From Maratus speciosus (taxonomy: Eukaryota; Arthropoda; Arachnida; Araneae; Salticidae): DNA of 64,000 bases. Numbering within the stretch: position 1 is the first letter of the stretch; each line of letters opens with the position of its first letter. Positions 34,777 to 46,963 of the stretch are shown here, in pieces. The notes beneath the pieces are model-generated. The model was given only the letters and a program-made list of their open reading frames with translations. It did not search any database and was not told where the DNA came from. The position numbers and the translations under genes are program-made. The stretch covers positions 513,655,100 through 513,719,099 of the forward strand of contig OZ010792.1 of the NCBI GenBank assembly GCA_963932465.1, written 5' to 3'.

Positions 34777-36429
34777 CACGGGCGTAGCTACTGTGGAGCA
34801 GTTGGAGCAGACTGCTCCAGGCGCACGAATCTTAAGGGCGCAAAATTAGAAAAAGCGAAATAAAGATGTCTTAAAATATTTGTATTTTTTTTTCATTATT
34901 AATCAGACATTATAGATGAATCTTGTTACAATCAGCGAATTCCTATGATATTTTACCTTGTGTTTAATCTCAACTATTTCGATTTAAAATATGTTTTCAT
35001 ACACAGTTGAAAGAAATGACTTCTATTCAGGAAGTTTTAATTTTAATTCATACCACCATATTGCAGCCTCAAGTAACTTCTCCAACAGCGTTTTAGCATA
35101 CCTGATCATTTTCTGTAACTTTTCTGGAGACGACTGTTGAAGATTTTCAGATCTTAAAGTAATCAAAACTTATTTAACAGGGCTCTCATCGGTCACTTTA
35201 CTGGCTACCACTATTTCCAAAAAATAATCTTTCTGGTACATTTCTATTAAAAATGTTTTAGAAATTTATCATGATGATTACTGTGCGGAAATAATGGTAG
35301 CCAAACAATTCACCGCTGAGAAACCTATATGTACGATATAACAGTAGTAATTTACGATTAATTATTTTACGATTTGGAAAAAATAGCCTGACAAGTTGAA
35401 GAAAATTATTGACCATTTTACAGACGAAATCCAAGGAAACGAAAATTTTGAAGGGTTTTTTTTTTTGTTTGTTTGTTTTGTGGAAACTAAACTTGCATTA
35501 ATACAGATTACAAAACAATAATAAGAGCTGGATTTAAACATATTCCACATCAGCTCACGGCGACAAAATTTAGACGGGAGGGGGGGGGGGGATGCGGGTA
35601 AGGGGAAGCAGCAACTTAAATTTTGTGAGTATTGTTTTTGAGATTTTGAAAATATTGCAAATGTTGCAGAATCGATAAGCTTCAAAAAGAGAGAAAAAAT
35701 TAAGTACCCAATTCAGTGTTCCTTAGGGCCTGATTATAGCCTATGCAAAATTACACCACTTTTTGGTAACAGTATTTTTCCGCATTAAACCTTATTTAAT
35801 CGCATAATTTTAGGATTAAATAAGGCTGACTGGCCCGCCGGGCAACCGACCTGCAGGTCTGTGCGCCCTAAACCAGGTAAAGCTGCTCCTCCCTTAGGTG
35901 AAGCTAATAGTTTTAAAATTTGCTATACGCATTACATATGAAAAGTCTTAAATCATTTAATAATTTTTTTTTTAAAAAAATCACTTTTTTGAATAATTTT
36001 TTATTAATGATTTTTATTTCTCTTTGCAAGGCAGAAGAATTGATTTTTTTTCTTGAAAGTTCCTTTGCTTCAGAGGACCATTTAAATCTTTTAAAACCTA
36101 ATATGTATGTTCTGTAATTTTCTTTGTGACCAATAGTGACATGGTCTGCCCCAAGAATTCCCAGCCTATCTGGTACCAAACAGCGCGGCCTCTCTTTAAA
36201 TATATATATACGTATTTTATTTTATTTAGTTTTTTGTAAAATCATTTATCAAGTATTTGTTTGAAATGTGTAGGCTTCGTGTATTCGTACAATGCTGTGA
36301 TTGTAATTTCCCCTATATATATGTGTATTATATTGATTTTTGCGCTTGATGTGCAAAAGTATTTATAAAGAATATTTTCGGTGAAGAAAATGTAATTCAA
36401 ACATTCTTTTTTGTTAAAAAATACATTTT
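34777..36429. other. Intergenic DNA, decayed repeats, no gene
   Basis: Starts with 'acgggcgtagctactgtgg', which looks like the end of a DNA transposon, but no partner end was found. A G-run lies at 35579-35591. Stretch 35828-35900 is GC-rich. Short frames here have no recognisable domains. Confidence 0.4.
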
Positions 36430-36912
36430 AATATGAAAACGGGACTGTTTCAATAATGTCTATAAATTTGATAATCAGAACGGCGGTCAGCTATTTTGTA
36501 TATACGTTAGAACAGGACTGTTTTTTTTTTTTTTTTTAATTTTTAAATCGATTTTTCACGCAGTCATCGAGCTCGTATTTCAGACAAAATCGTGTTAAAG
36601 ATATATGACAAGATTTTTACCTTCGTTGACTGTTTTTTCTACTTTCGTCGGGAAATTCTGTTGAAAACGCCATCTTTGACAATGTTTTCAGTAAGATCTA
36701 TTGTGTTTACAAAAAATCCGGAAAACATCTTTCGATTACAAAGTTTCTGAATAACAACACATGCCAGTTCTAGAGCAAAAATTAATTAAAATGCATGTCA
36801 TAAAATTGCCCCTTTGGATTTAAGAACAGCCTTAAAAAATAAAATCATAAAAATTTCAGGTTCATTTAAGAATATTATCACGGGCCCGGGCAACACCCGG
36901 TAGGTCAGCTAG
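36430..36912 (+). mobile_element. Helitron 3' end (older element)
   Basis: Ends with 'gggcccgggcaacacccgg' followed by 'taggtcagctag' (36912). CCGGG-caaca-CCCGG is a perfect hairpin about 10 bases before a CTAG terminus, which is the Helitron 3' signature (hairpin plus CTRR). The body to the left is AT-rich; its left limit is a guess. Confidence 0.65.
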
Positions 36913-37989
36913 TCTATACTAATAAAAGGAAGTTTCGCTCTGTGTGTGGTGGCTAGTGAAATATATTACACGTAGCAGTCTGAAAATTTGGATGAGGGTA
37001 GTCCAAAGACAGGTCCTGATACACCTGGAGCTCAGATTTTTAATTTTTTATGAGCGGCGCCCCCTCAGCACCTTTCAGTTTGTATGCCCTGAATTGCTCA
37101 GAACTTTATCCCTTTTTATCCGATCTTCTTCGTTTTGGGGCCGCTTTTCCCATTTAATTATTTTCCGTTTCTACATTCCAGTTAAGACACTGGACCCCTT
37201 GAAATTTTTCTGCGCCATGCATTTTCCACACCCTAATATTGTCAACCAATCAATGCATAACTTTAAAATTGAGACTTGGACTCCTCTCCCTGGGCCAGCA
37301 CCCTCATATTTTTATTGGGCACTTAGTGCCCTTTTTTAAGAATTTCCGCCATTTTTTTTTTTCGCGCTTCTTTAAGATTTTATTCGAATGAATAATAAAT
37401 ACCCTATGCTTAATTTCGACTTATTGAGATCTAAAGCGCTAAGTACTAGAACCCAGGGGCGTGCCGAAGGCTGTTTTAGTGGGGGGGGGGGGGGGGGGGA
37501 ACTGAATTTTGCCGACTGCAAGATCGGGGGTGAGAAAGACTTTGTGATAGCCCCCCCCCCCCTCTCAGCGACGGAGCCAACTGTTCTACAATACTGTGAA
37601 TTTATAAAAATCACTAAAAGTCTTAAGTGTTCACCTGCATTCTCCTTAACCACAGTCGAAATTAAATGTTGTTGTTCAATATGTGTAATTTTTTTAAAAT
37701 TATTTTACTATACAAGTAGAGTTCAGAATCCTGTTATTAATTAGGATTCTGCTTACGATTTAAAAGGAAATGTGTATGGATGTACTGTACATTAACCAGT
37801 TCCCAAAAGTAACAATTTAAGAATTTTGAAGTACTTCGGAATTTATGTTTCTATAAATAAAACCGCATGCTGTTGTGTAATGTAAGTGTATAAATTTTAA
37901 GATACATAAAAAAGACAAATCTTGCTTGCTAAAAATAAGATATATATTAGTATAAGAGACTAAAAATTATCCTTCTACATTTTTAAATT

Positions 37990-40725
37990 ATCACCCGCCT
38001 ATCCTTCAGAATAGCCCATTTTCCAGCTACACTGTCTAAATCCAACATGTCAGTTATGTCTGTTTCACAGGTTAATAGCATTAGTTAGTCCAGTCGCTCT
38101 TCCGACATGGTGGTACGCAAGTAATTTTTTACTAACTTTAACCTGCTGAAACTTCTTTTATTACTTGCTACAGTTACTGTAATAATTAAGGCCAACTTGT
38201 AGGCCAAAGAAAGAGGATACAAATGAGCCTCCCCCACAAATTTTTGCGCTGCTGCGCCAATTGTATCCGATTCAGAACTAGCTATTTCTGAGGACATGAG
38301 ATCAATTTCACATTCCAAGTTATCTACATCTTTGAGATCACCAGGAAATAGTTGACATAGTTTAGAAATGTCCTCGGTAGAGCTATACTTGATCCTAGAT
38401 GGAAGGAGACAGGCTAGTGGTTTAACTTTCTCAAATACCAACTTATGAATGTCTACAAATGCAGTTGTAAGCCGATCTACCACCTTCAAAATTTCTGCTT
38501 TAAAATAATTCTCTCGTGTAAATAGAACTGCAGTTTTAGGATTTTCGTCGATCTTCGATGGAGGCCTCCGTCGCCTGTGCCGCAAATTGAACTCATAATC
38601 TTGATTTATTCCATGTATCTCGCAGATGTTGTCAGCTTCCTTAATGATGTTCATTATTGCCGCCGTGTCATCATGAGTTTCTGAATGCTTTCGTAAGTTT
38701 TCTGCATTATGTCGGTTCCCTCTAAAATGTTCAGGTCGTCACGTTGCAATTGCTCTGTTGCTAACTTGGTCTGAAACATAATTGTTTTCATTCCAAGTAA
38801 AGAAACAATGAAATCGTATGACACCATTTTGCTTCTTAACCCTGCCGCCTTAGCTCGAGCATCCTTGTCAACCTTCATGTCTTCAGAAATAATTTGCAGA
38901 GTACGGATGAGGGCATCAAAGGACGATAAAATAGCTCTGACGGAATCCGCTCGCATAGTCCATCTTGTCTTTGACAAAAATTTCAAAGTAAGACTCTTCT
39001 GAAGAACTTCTATTTTCTCTGTCAGTATGCCGAATCGCTTTGTACTCAGTTAAAAAAAGTTATAGAGATCCTGAATACTGTCGTAGAACAATTTTATTAT
39101 ATTGCTTTCTTTGCACGCATGTTCAACACATAAATTCACTTTATGCGCGAGGCAGGGTATGTATAAAATAGATCTACCAGCTATTTCTGAAAGTTTTGAT
39201 TGACAGCCTAAAATGCGCCGGACATAGATGACGTGGTGTCGTAAGACTGTGCACGAGCTTGGGAAAGCGATATTCCAAATGACTGTAGAATGTCAGAAAT
39301 AAGCTTAGCCATTCCTTCGCCTGTTTTAGCTAGATAATCTTTTAGTTTTAACAACCTTTCTTCTGGGTGAAACTGGGTCACGTATCGGATTACAATTGAG
39401 AGCTGGTCAAGATGAGAGATATCGGGTGTGCTTTCAGCCATAACGCTAAAAAATCCACAATTTTTGACATTTGCAACTATTTTTTCACGGACACATGATC
39501 CAAGAACCCCAATTAAGTCGTTTTGTGACTTGTTGGCATGGTATGGGCGAAGATGATTATCATCAATCCAGTTTTTTAAAGTTGGAATCCACCTGGCCCT
39601 TAATCTAATGAGCTGAATGTAGTTACCGCTGTCACTTTCTCGTCCCCAAAATGCAAATGCTTGACGACTTAGATATCTGGTGCAGTCTAGAAGTATATTA
39701 ATAATCTCTCTGTTTCTTAGACGAATTTGCTCCGCGTTAGCTGCTGCCTTTCTACGTTGACTAGATAGAAAGTTGTCAACGTGCTTAGTTTTTTGGGCCA
39801 AATTATCTAATTTATACACTGCGGTTCTATGAGCATTGCTCGTAAAATGAACCATTAACTTGCCTTTACGGTTTTTTCCTCGGCCTTTCATCTTATGCCA
39901 TACACGAATATCAACACTGATCCAAGTTTCTTCTGCGTTTTCAGGCCCCGGGCCATCAGAGCAAAGTGAACAAGCAAAACAAAATGCGGCATCCAGTTGG
40001 TCGCTGTATTCTAAATATGGATATTCTTTATACCAGCAGGAGCTAAACTTATTCTTCTTCTTAGGATCTATGTCATGATTCACAGGGTAAGATGATCTCT
40101 GAGGTTGATAAGGTCCACGAGACAGGATGAAAAGTTTCTGGTTTTCGGTTAAATTCTTTCCAATACGATCGGCTGGATCACAACTTAGAAAAGTCGAGGA
40201 ATCTTCCTTTTCAGAAACATTGACATTTTCCATAGAATTGCTAGTTAGGATTTTATCGCATTCCTCAATCAAACTTTCGCTGTAGTGCCGAACCCGGTCT
40301 GCAAAAGCCTTAACATTCGCAGTAAAATTTTGTGATGAAAATGATGTTTCGGAAACATTTTTATGAAGCTCTGAATTTTACATCTGGAGGATCTGTTTGA
40401 ATATGACTATTATGAAGCTCTGAATTTTACATCTGGAGGATCTGTTTGAATATGACTATGCAGGCCTCTAATAGAAATGCAGAAATATCTACATATTGTA
40501 CATTGAATCCGTTTTCCTTTCTGGAGGTTGATGTTTTCATTCGGATGAAATATTCTTATGTGGCGATATAAATTTATTTTTTTCTGTGAAATGTGTGTGT
40601 ACACGATCACAGTGTGTGCATAAACTTTTCACTGAATTATTCGCCATCATGCGACAAAAACAAACTTTCGCAAATCGCTCTTCTTCTGTGTCCGTGACTT
40701 CATCTTTTAAATGCAACAACCTCAA
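37990..40725 (-). pseudogene. hAT transposase, TTF-zinc-finger/DUF4371 type (ZMYM1-like), broken by frameshifts
   Basis: Minus-strand blocks, N to C: (1) 40725-40410, zinc-finger-like Cys/His segment in two frames (C-T-H-C..., L-Y-R-H-I-R-I-F-H, C-T-I-C); (2) 40350-39208, a long open block with a TTF-type finger (W-Y-K-E-Y-P-Y-L-E-Y then A-F-C-F-A-C) and a DUF4371-like catalytic region including R-A-Q-S-Y-D; (3) 39190-38987 in shifted frames (C-L-A-H-K-V-N-L-C); (4) 38986-38654; (5) 38654-38085 with the hAT dimerisation segment (S-N-K-R-S-F-S-R-L-K-L-V-K-N-Y-L-R), continuing out of frame to about 37990. At least four frame breaks, one involving a 49-bp tandem duplication. In the intact family this catalyses cut-and-paste transposition. 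The codons look well preserved between breaks, so inactivation seems recent. Confidence 0.88.
40362..40459. repeat. 49-bp perfect tandem duplication within the transposase pseudogene
   Basis: Unit 40362-40410 is repeated exactly at 40411-40459. Because 49 is not a multiple of three, it shifts the frame between the zinc-finger block and the main transposase block. Confidence 0.95.
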
Positions 40726-42982
40726 ATAACTAGCCCCAAATCCAGAGCCAAGAGGTCACCAAATTCTAAGAATCAGTCCATAGCAGAAGGGAGCAATTAA
40801 AGATGCTACATGGGAAAACTTACAATAGAGATTGCAACAACCCCCTCCTCCCCCTCCTTTCCCGAAAGTCTCAAATTCTCAGAAACGTGATTCTCTCTCT
40901 CTCTATCTATCACCTCCGCTCTCTGACAACCCCTCTCTCCCACACAGAATCATACACAATCTTCCGTGAGAAGTTATTTATTTTCCCCTTTAAATGACGG
41001 ACAACAGAGAATTGTAATGATACTGACGACAGGAGAGGGGATTTTTTGCAGGGTGTGTTCTTAACTTTCCGACTATTCTAAATTTTACCAACTCTTCCAA
41101 ATAAGTGGGGGGCTGTTACACCCCCAACACCCCCCCCGCTAGGCACGCCCCTGCTAGAACCTTTTAACATGTTTCCATCTTAGGACCCTACTCTCAACTA
41201 TCAGTTGGCTTCTTTTGGACCTCCTATTATATCTCCCTTAAAAATGGTCTGATTCAATAACTTTTTTTTTGTAACAACATGATAGGAAATCCAGCTACTA
41301 CGCGAACAACATAAAATTTTTTCAGACTTTCAGCTATCATCGAATTTTAAAATTAATCGCTTTCTTGGGGCCCTTGCCCAGCTACATTCCAGTTGAGACC
41401 CTGGACTCCTGGGGCTTGGTACAAGGCCACTTTAAGTTTTTGTGCCCTAAATTGTTAATAAATCGCCCCTTTTAATCCGTCCTTCGTTTTTGGGGCTCTT
41501 TTTCCATTTGGCTTTTTTTTTTCGTTTCTACATTTCAGTTCAGACACTAACCCCCTAGGGTAACTTTTTGTGCGCCATGCATTTTTCACCCACTAATTCT
41601 GTTACGTTCTCATTGCATAACTTCAAAATTGAGTCTTGGCCTTCTCTCCCCGAGCCAACACCTTCATATTTTTATTGGGGTTCTAGAGCTCTTTTTCAAA
41701 GCATTTCTTTGAAATTTTTTTCTAATGATTAATACTTATACCCTATACTTAATTTCGACTAATTGAAAATCTAAAGCGCTAAGTACTAGGATCTTTTATC
41801 GTGTTTTCATCTTAGGCCTTGCTCTCAATTATCAATAAGCTCCTTTTGGTCCCCTATAAAAATGGTCCGATTCACTAGGATTTTTCCCCTAACTATTTCT
41901 TAGGTGCCCCAGCTACTACATGAATAACAAACAAATTACTCACACTTCAGCTACCACCAATTTTGAATATTAATCGACTTCTTAGGGTCCTTGTTGCAGT
42001 TTCATTAAAAATTATCTGATAGTATTGCAATTTTCTTTAGCATAGTTCTAGAATCCTCTGGCTACTTTGGAAACCACTAAAAAATTTCTTTTACTCCAGC
42101 TACCACTTTTTTCGAATATTAATCTTCTTTTACGGCATCAACTTACGTTTACTCACTACAGCCGTGAATTAAAATTCGCGCTACTGTTAAAGGTAAGTGG
42201 TTAACTTTAGAGGGATGGGATTTCCTCCGTAAATTAAATATCACGTTAATGCTAAAGGTAATTCGTTAAATTTACAGGGGGTGGAGGCAACAAGCACCTT
42301 ACACTGCTTCGGGGTCCATTCTTTCCTCGAATGCTAGAGGGCCGATTTCAACGGGATTGGTTAATTCAACCTAGATTACGATTCAGCTCTGTATTATGAA
42401 AATTTGTCTTAGACTTTTCATTTACTAACATTTTCGAACATTAATGGTGCATTCTTTTCTCGGGTTCAATATGTCCGATTTCAACGGTAAATGGATAATT
42501 AAGCTTAGCTTACTATTCAGCTACTTTCTGCATTGTGAAAGTTTATCTTAGACTTCTGTTACAACCATTTTCGAACATTAACGGCGCATTCTTTTCTCGG
42601 CTGTTATGGGCTCTATTTCAACGGAAATTGGTCCATTCAACTTAGCTTATGATTGTTTTAAAGATTATAGTTCCACCGCCAGGATTCGCATTCTTATCTC
42701 GTGTTCTATAGGCTCGATTACTACAGGGTTTACTCATTCAATTTTCGATTGTCTCCGTCGCGTACGGAATACTCCTGGCATACACTGCCTTTGGTAGCGG
42801 GGACCCAGGCCACAGTTTCGTTCTGAAAGAGGTTTGTCGGGAACACACTAGACGCTGCGGAAGATGTGGGACACCCCTAAAACCATGCTCATTTGAATTA
42901 CTTATGAATATATAAAATCATACAAACTTGATTTTTGTTTACGTTATTATAATGGGCCAGGGCAACGCCGGCGTGTCAGCTA

Positions 42983-42985
42983 GTT

Positions 42986-43017
<32 letters not shown>

Positions 43018-43032
43018 GTGTGTGTGTGTAAC
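42983..43032. repeat. Palindromic compound microsatellite (CA)n(TA)n(TG)n
   Basis: GTTACACA... passes through a TA run into ...TGTGTAAC, a 50-bp near-perfect palindrome that could extrude as a cruciform. It starts at the Helitron insertion site: the G is the last base of CTAG. Confidence 0.85.
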
Positions 43033-43127
43033 TTCCAAACAAAATTACGCAGAACTTTTTTGAGAGACAAGAGGGCGCACAAACTTTGCTTGCTCCAGTG
43101 CGCTGAATATGTAGCTACGCCACTGGC

Positions 43128-43293
43128 TGCCAAAACGAAGTTCTTTGCACATTTTCGTGAATCACCACCAGTTGTCGTATTTTACTCAATTTTTGGTCTA
43201 TTTTACCTCTACTAATCTTTAAAATGATCGATGCGTATTAACTTTGGTTCAAAATTAACAACATATTTAAACAAGAAAGACAAATCATGCATT
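43128..43293. repeat. 166-bp segment duplicated at 48137-48302
   Basis: From 'tgccaaaacgaagttc' to 'caaatcatgcatt' this segment recurs in the same orientation at 48137-48302 with two differences seen. Unique-looking AT-rich DNA, no gene. Confidence 0.85.
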
Positions 43294-43576
43294 TTTGTAT
43301 CATTTTTAGGACACTAAGATAGTTAATAGGTGTCCGCAGCCACTCCGTTGATTGCAAAAACAACATAAGCACAAAAAACATTTTTTTTTTTTTATTGTAA
43401 TTCCTATAAAATAAATAACTGGCAACCGACAAATATATTTAAAGTTTTAAGAAATTTAGTGAGCATAGAAAAGTTCTTAAAATATCTAATATTTGTGAGT
43501 AAGACAGCTTTTATTGATTTCTGAAAAATCTTAAATTTTGGACTACAAGTAGCGAAACTACAGTTGGTCGCTAATT
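43294..43576. other. AT-rich spacer
   Basis: No gene; a T-run at about 43380-43393. Confidence 0.45.
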
Positions 43577-44267
43577 AGGTGCATTCGTAAGTATATAAAT
43601 ACGTAATAGTCGTCGTTCAGTCCGTCTGTCCGTCCGCATATAACAGAGAAAAAACTACCCAAACAGAATGGTCTTAAATTTTAAATGTATTATTGTTGTA
43701 TAATTTTGTCGAGCCAATTCAAATTTTATGATAATCGGATGTATAGTTTAATTACAGGGGCAGTCAAAAGTTTTTCCTTACATTATGGCCAATGGGAAAA
43801 ATTATTGCAAGTGCATTTTAATGATGTTACAGCCTTCCGAATGATCTGAAATTTTAAATATATAATTGTTGCAAAACTTTGTTGAGCTATTTCCAATTTT
43901 ATGAAAATCGGATGTGTAGTTTAATTACAGGGACAGTCAAAAGCTTTCCGTTACATTACGGCCAATGGGAAAAAATTATTGCAAGTGCATTTTAATGATG
44001 TTCCAGCCTTCCAAATGGTCTGAAATTTTAAATATATAATTGCTGCAAAATTTTGTCGAGCCATTTCAAATTTTATGAAAATCGGATGTATAGTTTAATT
44101 ACAGGGACAGTCAAAAGTTTTCCGTTACATTACGGGGAATGTGAAAAAAATATTGCAAGTGCATTTTAATGATGTTACAGACTATGCACTTATGAAATGC
44201 AAAAACATATACATTCAGGGCAATATGGGGTGCAAAAAATAATTATAAAACTAGTACGAACGCACCT
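43577..44267 (+). mobile_element. Small TIR element with three ~173-bp tandem units
   Basis: The ends AGGTGC(A/G)TTCGTA (43577) and its complement (to 44267) are 13-bp inverted repeats with one mismatch. Inside, 'acagggacagtcaaaag' recurs at about 43755, 43927 and 44101, in units sharing 'tgcaagtgcattttaatgat' and 'atcggatgtgtagtttaatt'. It shares its head with the longer repeat at 24851. Non-coding. Confidence 0.75.
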
Positions 44268-44809
44268 CATTTGCCACGTTTGACGAGCAATTTCCAACTT
44301 GTTTTTCTATTAGTTTGTAGTGTAACGCGCTACATTTTGAAAAATGTAGTGTAGTGAGTAGGATGATACAAAAAATCAGTATTTTGTAGCGAGCACTGCT
44401 GCAGTGCTATTTCGATAAAAGAAAATGTACCATTCTTCAATTCACATGAACGCAACTTGACTTCTTTGTGCAAAATGTGTTCTGCGCAACAATTTGTGAA
44501 TATCAGCAACAGATTACTGTAAGATTAATGAATAAAACGTATGCAGTGTATGATTATGTATAAATATGTTACGTACAATCATAGCCCCTCGTTATATCCC
44601 TTGTTCAGATATTTAGTGCTCCCTCCAAATATTAATAATAATAATAAGCTGTACGTTTAACCCCACTTTAATTTAACTAAAGATTAATTATTATTGTAGT
44701 ATATGTCTTACTTTCGCTAAGAAAATTGTTGCATGTGCATAAATTAACATTCTGGAGAATAACACAAAAAATTATTGTACATTATCTTTCTTAATCAGTG
44801 TTGAATTCA
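44268..44809. other. AT-rich intergenic DNA, no gene
   Basis: Nothing beyond a short (ATA)n stretch near 44631-44648. Confidence 0.45.
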
Positions 44810-45305
44810 AGGGGCATCCGGGTCCCCCAAAATTAAGTTGTTTCACCCTATTTTTTTTTGGGGGGGGGGGGCAAAAAGAGGGAATTTTAACTCAAGGAAA
44901 GGGAAATCCAAAAATTTTAAGTAGGTCAAGTGGGGTATCGTTTATTATGTATTTTTATATTCTGAATCGAATGACACCATCCGCAACTCGATACGACCAT
45001 TTGTTACAAAGTTACGGCAGGTTTATGAATACAAATTCGAAAATTATACTTCATTGCAGGTAAAGTAGGTTTTTAGAGCAACAACTGATGGTCATTCATG
45101 AAAATTTGACACTAAAAATGAAGATCCTTATGAGTCCCCAAAAATTAAAGTTGTTCAACCGTGTTTTGGGGACAAAAGGGTTTTTTAAATAGGTCAAGTG
45201 GGGTATTGTTTATTACGCATTTTTAAATTCTGAATCGAATGACAGCATCAGCAAGTCGATAAGATTATTCGTCAGAAAGTTACGTTAGTTTTTATTAATA
45301 CAAAG
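44810..45305 (-). repeat. Two diverged tandem copies related to the 1.18-kb repeat (reverse orientation)
   Basis: Blocks at about 44930-45050 and 45185-45305 share 'taggtcaagtggggtat', 'ttctgaatcgaatgaca' and 'caaagttacggcaggttt'. The complements of these words occur in the right part of 33598-34776 (the 'cctgccgtaactatg' region), so this is a diverged relative lying on the other strand. Confidence 0.55.
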
Positions 45306-45326
45306 TTGTGATTGATTAGGTAGACC

Positions 45327-45725
45327 GGGGCTAGTTGGCCATAGGGGCATGTTGGCCCAGTCGCCATATTTTTTAAACTTTGCGTCAGATGAAATTGTCA
45401 GTCCAGTCAAGTATGCATTGCTTCGCTTTCCTCCTGCAACATCAGTCCCATTGAAGTCGGAGCGTCCATTAAAGAATCATTGAAAATTTTCAAAATTTTG
45501 AAAAGGTGAGTAAATTTTCTCTCTTATAAATAATCGTCTTTTATTTGTTTGTAGATTGCATTTTAGATTTTGATATATAATAATTCAGAAAAATAATTGT
45601 TCTTTGTTATTGTAGGACATGTTTTTGTAGTGAAATACTTTCAGAATAATTCCTTACAGTCATGAAAAACAAAAATGGCGATACGAGATTAGTTGGCCCA
45701 TTTGGCGCGGGCCAACATGCCCCGC
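45327..45725. mobile_element. Short element with GGGGC(A)TGTTGGCCC inverted ends
   Basis: The left side has 'ccggggctagttggcc' and 'ggggcatgttggccc' (45329-45362); the right side has 'gcgggccaacatgcccc' (about 45707-45723), the inverse of the left. The same words occur in the two 1.18-kb repeats. Non-autonomous; family unknown. Confidence 0.5.
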
Positions 45726-46963
45726 AGGAATTTGGCTCTGGGGTATTGGAATTTTGATAGTTTTAATGAATTATTTTAATAAACATTTATTATTACTTTA
45801 ATTAATTTATTATTATTTAATAGTAAGGAATTATTTTATTAATTGAATTACTGGTTATTCCAGTCAATCTTTTTTAAAAATGAAGTTATAATGTTGTTTA
45901 CCTCCTCCCCAAATTAAATCAGCTGCTCCTGTTGTACAAAAATATTTATAACTTTCATAATTATAGAAAAATCCCTGTTGACTTGGCCTACAGGCGCAGG
46001 TAGATTTCGAAATTAAGTACTAATTTCACCAAGAATTTAACGGATTAAGGGAAATGTTATTTTTTTTCTTATACAAACTCCCCCCCCTCCCCCCCACACA
46101 CACACTTTTTTGTTTTTAATTTATTTTTGCCATAAGAGTTGCTCCTATCAAAAGCTTGTCAATACAAAAGTTGTAGATAATATTAAGAGGATTTATGGTA
46201 AATTTAAGTGAATTTGATATCTTCTAAATTGACGAAGTTATGAAATTTTTTCTTCTGAAAACCCTATTCTTTGCACTCTTTGAAGCCATTTTTAATTATA
46301 TCAAAAATCTGCCATGCATAATTTTTTGGCACTTTTCCTAGAAGTTTTGAAAACTTTAAACTGATTGGATATGTTATTGTGTCCATAGAAAAGTAAAAGA
46401 AAAATACATATATATATAGATAAAGTTTTGAGCTGGGGGTGGTTTTGGGCTTTAGGGGTCATGATCGGTGTAGATCTGCAAAAGTTTTTCAAAAATTCCA
46501 ACATATGGGAGATTGCAATAGGTAGTATTTCTTACGAAATATACCTAAAAGTTCGGCCTCCTAATGTTACATACTACCGCTAAAAGTAACAAATATAACA
46601 ATCAAAATCTACCCGACTCTGATATTTCTCAATTATTAATAAAATCCCCTTGTTCCCCCCGTCCAGAGAAGAGTTTGCCACAAGTAATGCTTTAATAACA
46701 TTACATTTTATAAAATGAAAACCTCTTACCTGGGTAGTTATTTGTTGAAACTAAATAATCCTTTCTGTTTATAATCCATAAAAAAGGGCAGTTTCAGGAA
46801 ACAATTTTTTTAATTATCAAAAAATATCTTTTTCTTTAAGAGACATATTGTCCCTTCCACAGACAGAACAGAACTACACTTCCTGAACCGTTAATAAAGA
46901 TAAGCAGTTCAAACAAAAAATATAAAAAATTGATATCATCCAGCATAATTATATCAAGCACAT
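45726..46963. other. AT-rich intergenic DNA, no gene
   Basis: C-runs with CA at about 46081-46108. Short frames have no recognisable domains. Confidence 0.45.

Larger units (their letters stand above)
37454..41153 (-). mobile_element. hAT transposon (3.7 kb) with perfect 8-bp target duplication
   Basis: The termini CAGGGGCGTGCC (37454) and its complement (to 41153) are perfect 12-bp inverted repeats. CTAGAACC flanks both ends directly (37446-37453 and 41154-41161), the 8-bp duplication expected for hAT. G- and C-runs sit just inside both ends. It contains one minus-strand transposase gene, now broken (37990-40725), and has inserted into the Helitron 36913-42983. Confidence 0.92.
36913..42983 (+). 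mobile_element. Helitron (6.07 kb) inserted at the end of another Helitron
   Basis: It begins TCTATACTAATAAAAGG (36913), a typical Helitron 5' start, exactly at the T that follows the CTAG of the previous element, and ends '...gggcaacgccggcgtg' 'tcagctag' at 42983. No Rep-helicase frame is present. About 2.4 kb remain once the hAT at 37454-41153 is taken out, and that remainder contains a diverged direct duplication (36990-37455 versus 41345-41810: 'ttccagttaagacactgg', 'tgcgccatgcattttc', 'ctaaagcgctaagtacta'). Confidence 0.75.

Noticed and set aside
36944..37339. 131-codon plus-strand frame inside the Helitron
   Set aside because: No Rep, helicase or other domain; the diverged duplicate at 41.3-41.8 kb does not keep the frame open, so selection on a protein is unlikely.
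37372..37744. Overlapping frames rich in Gly or Pro next to the hAT left end
   Set aside because: They are produced by the G- and C-runs just inside the hAT terminus.
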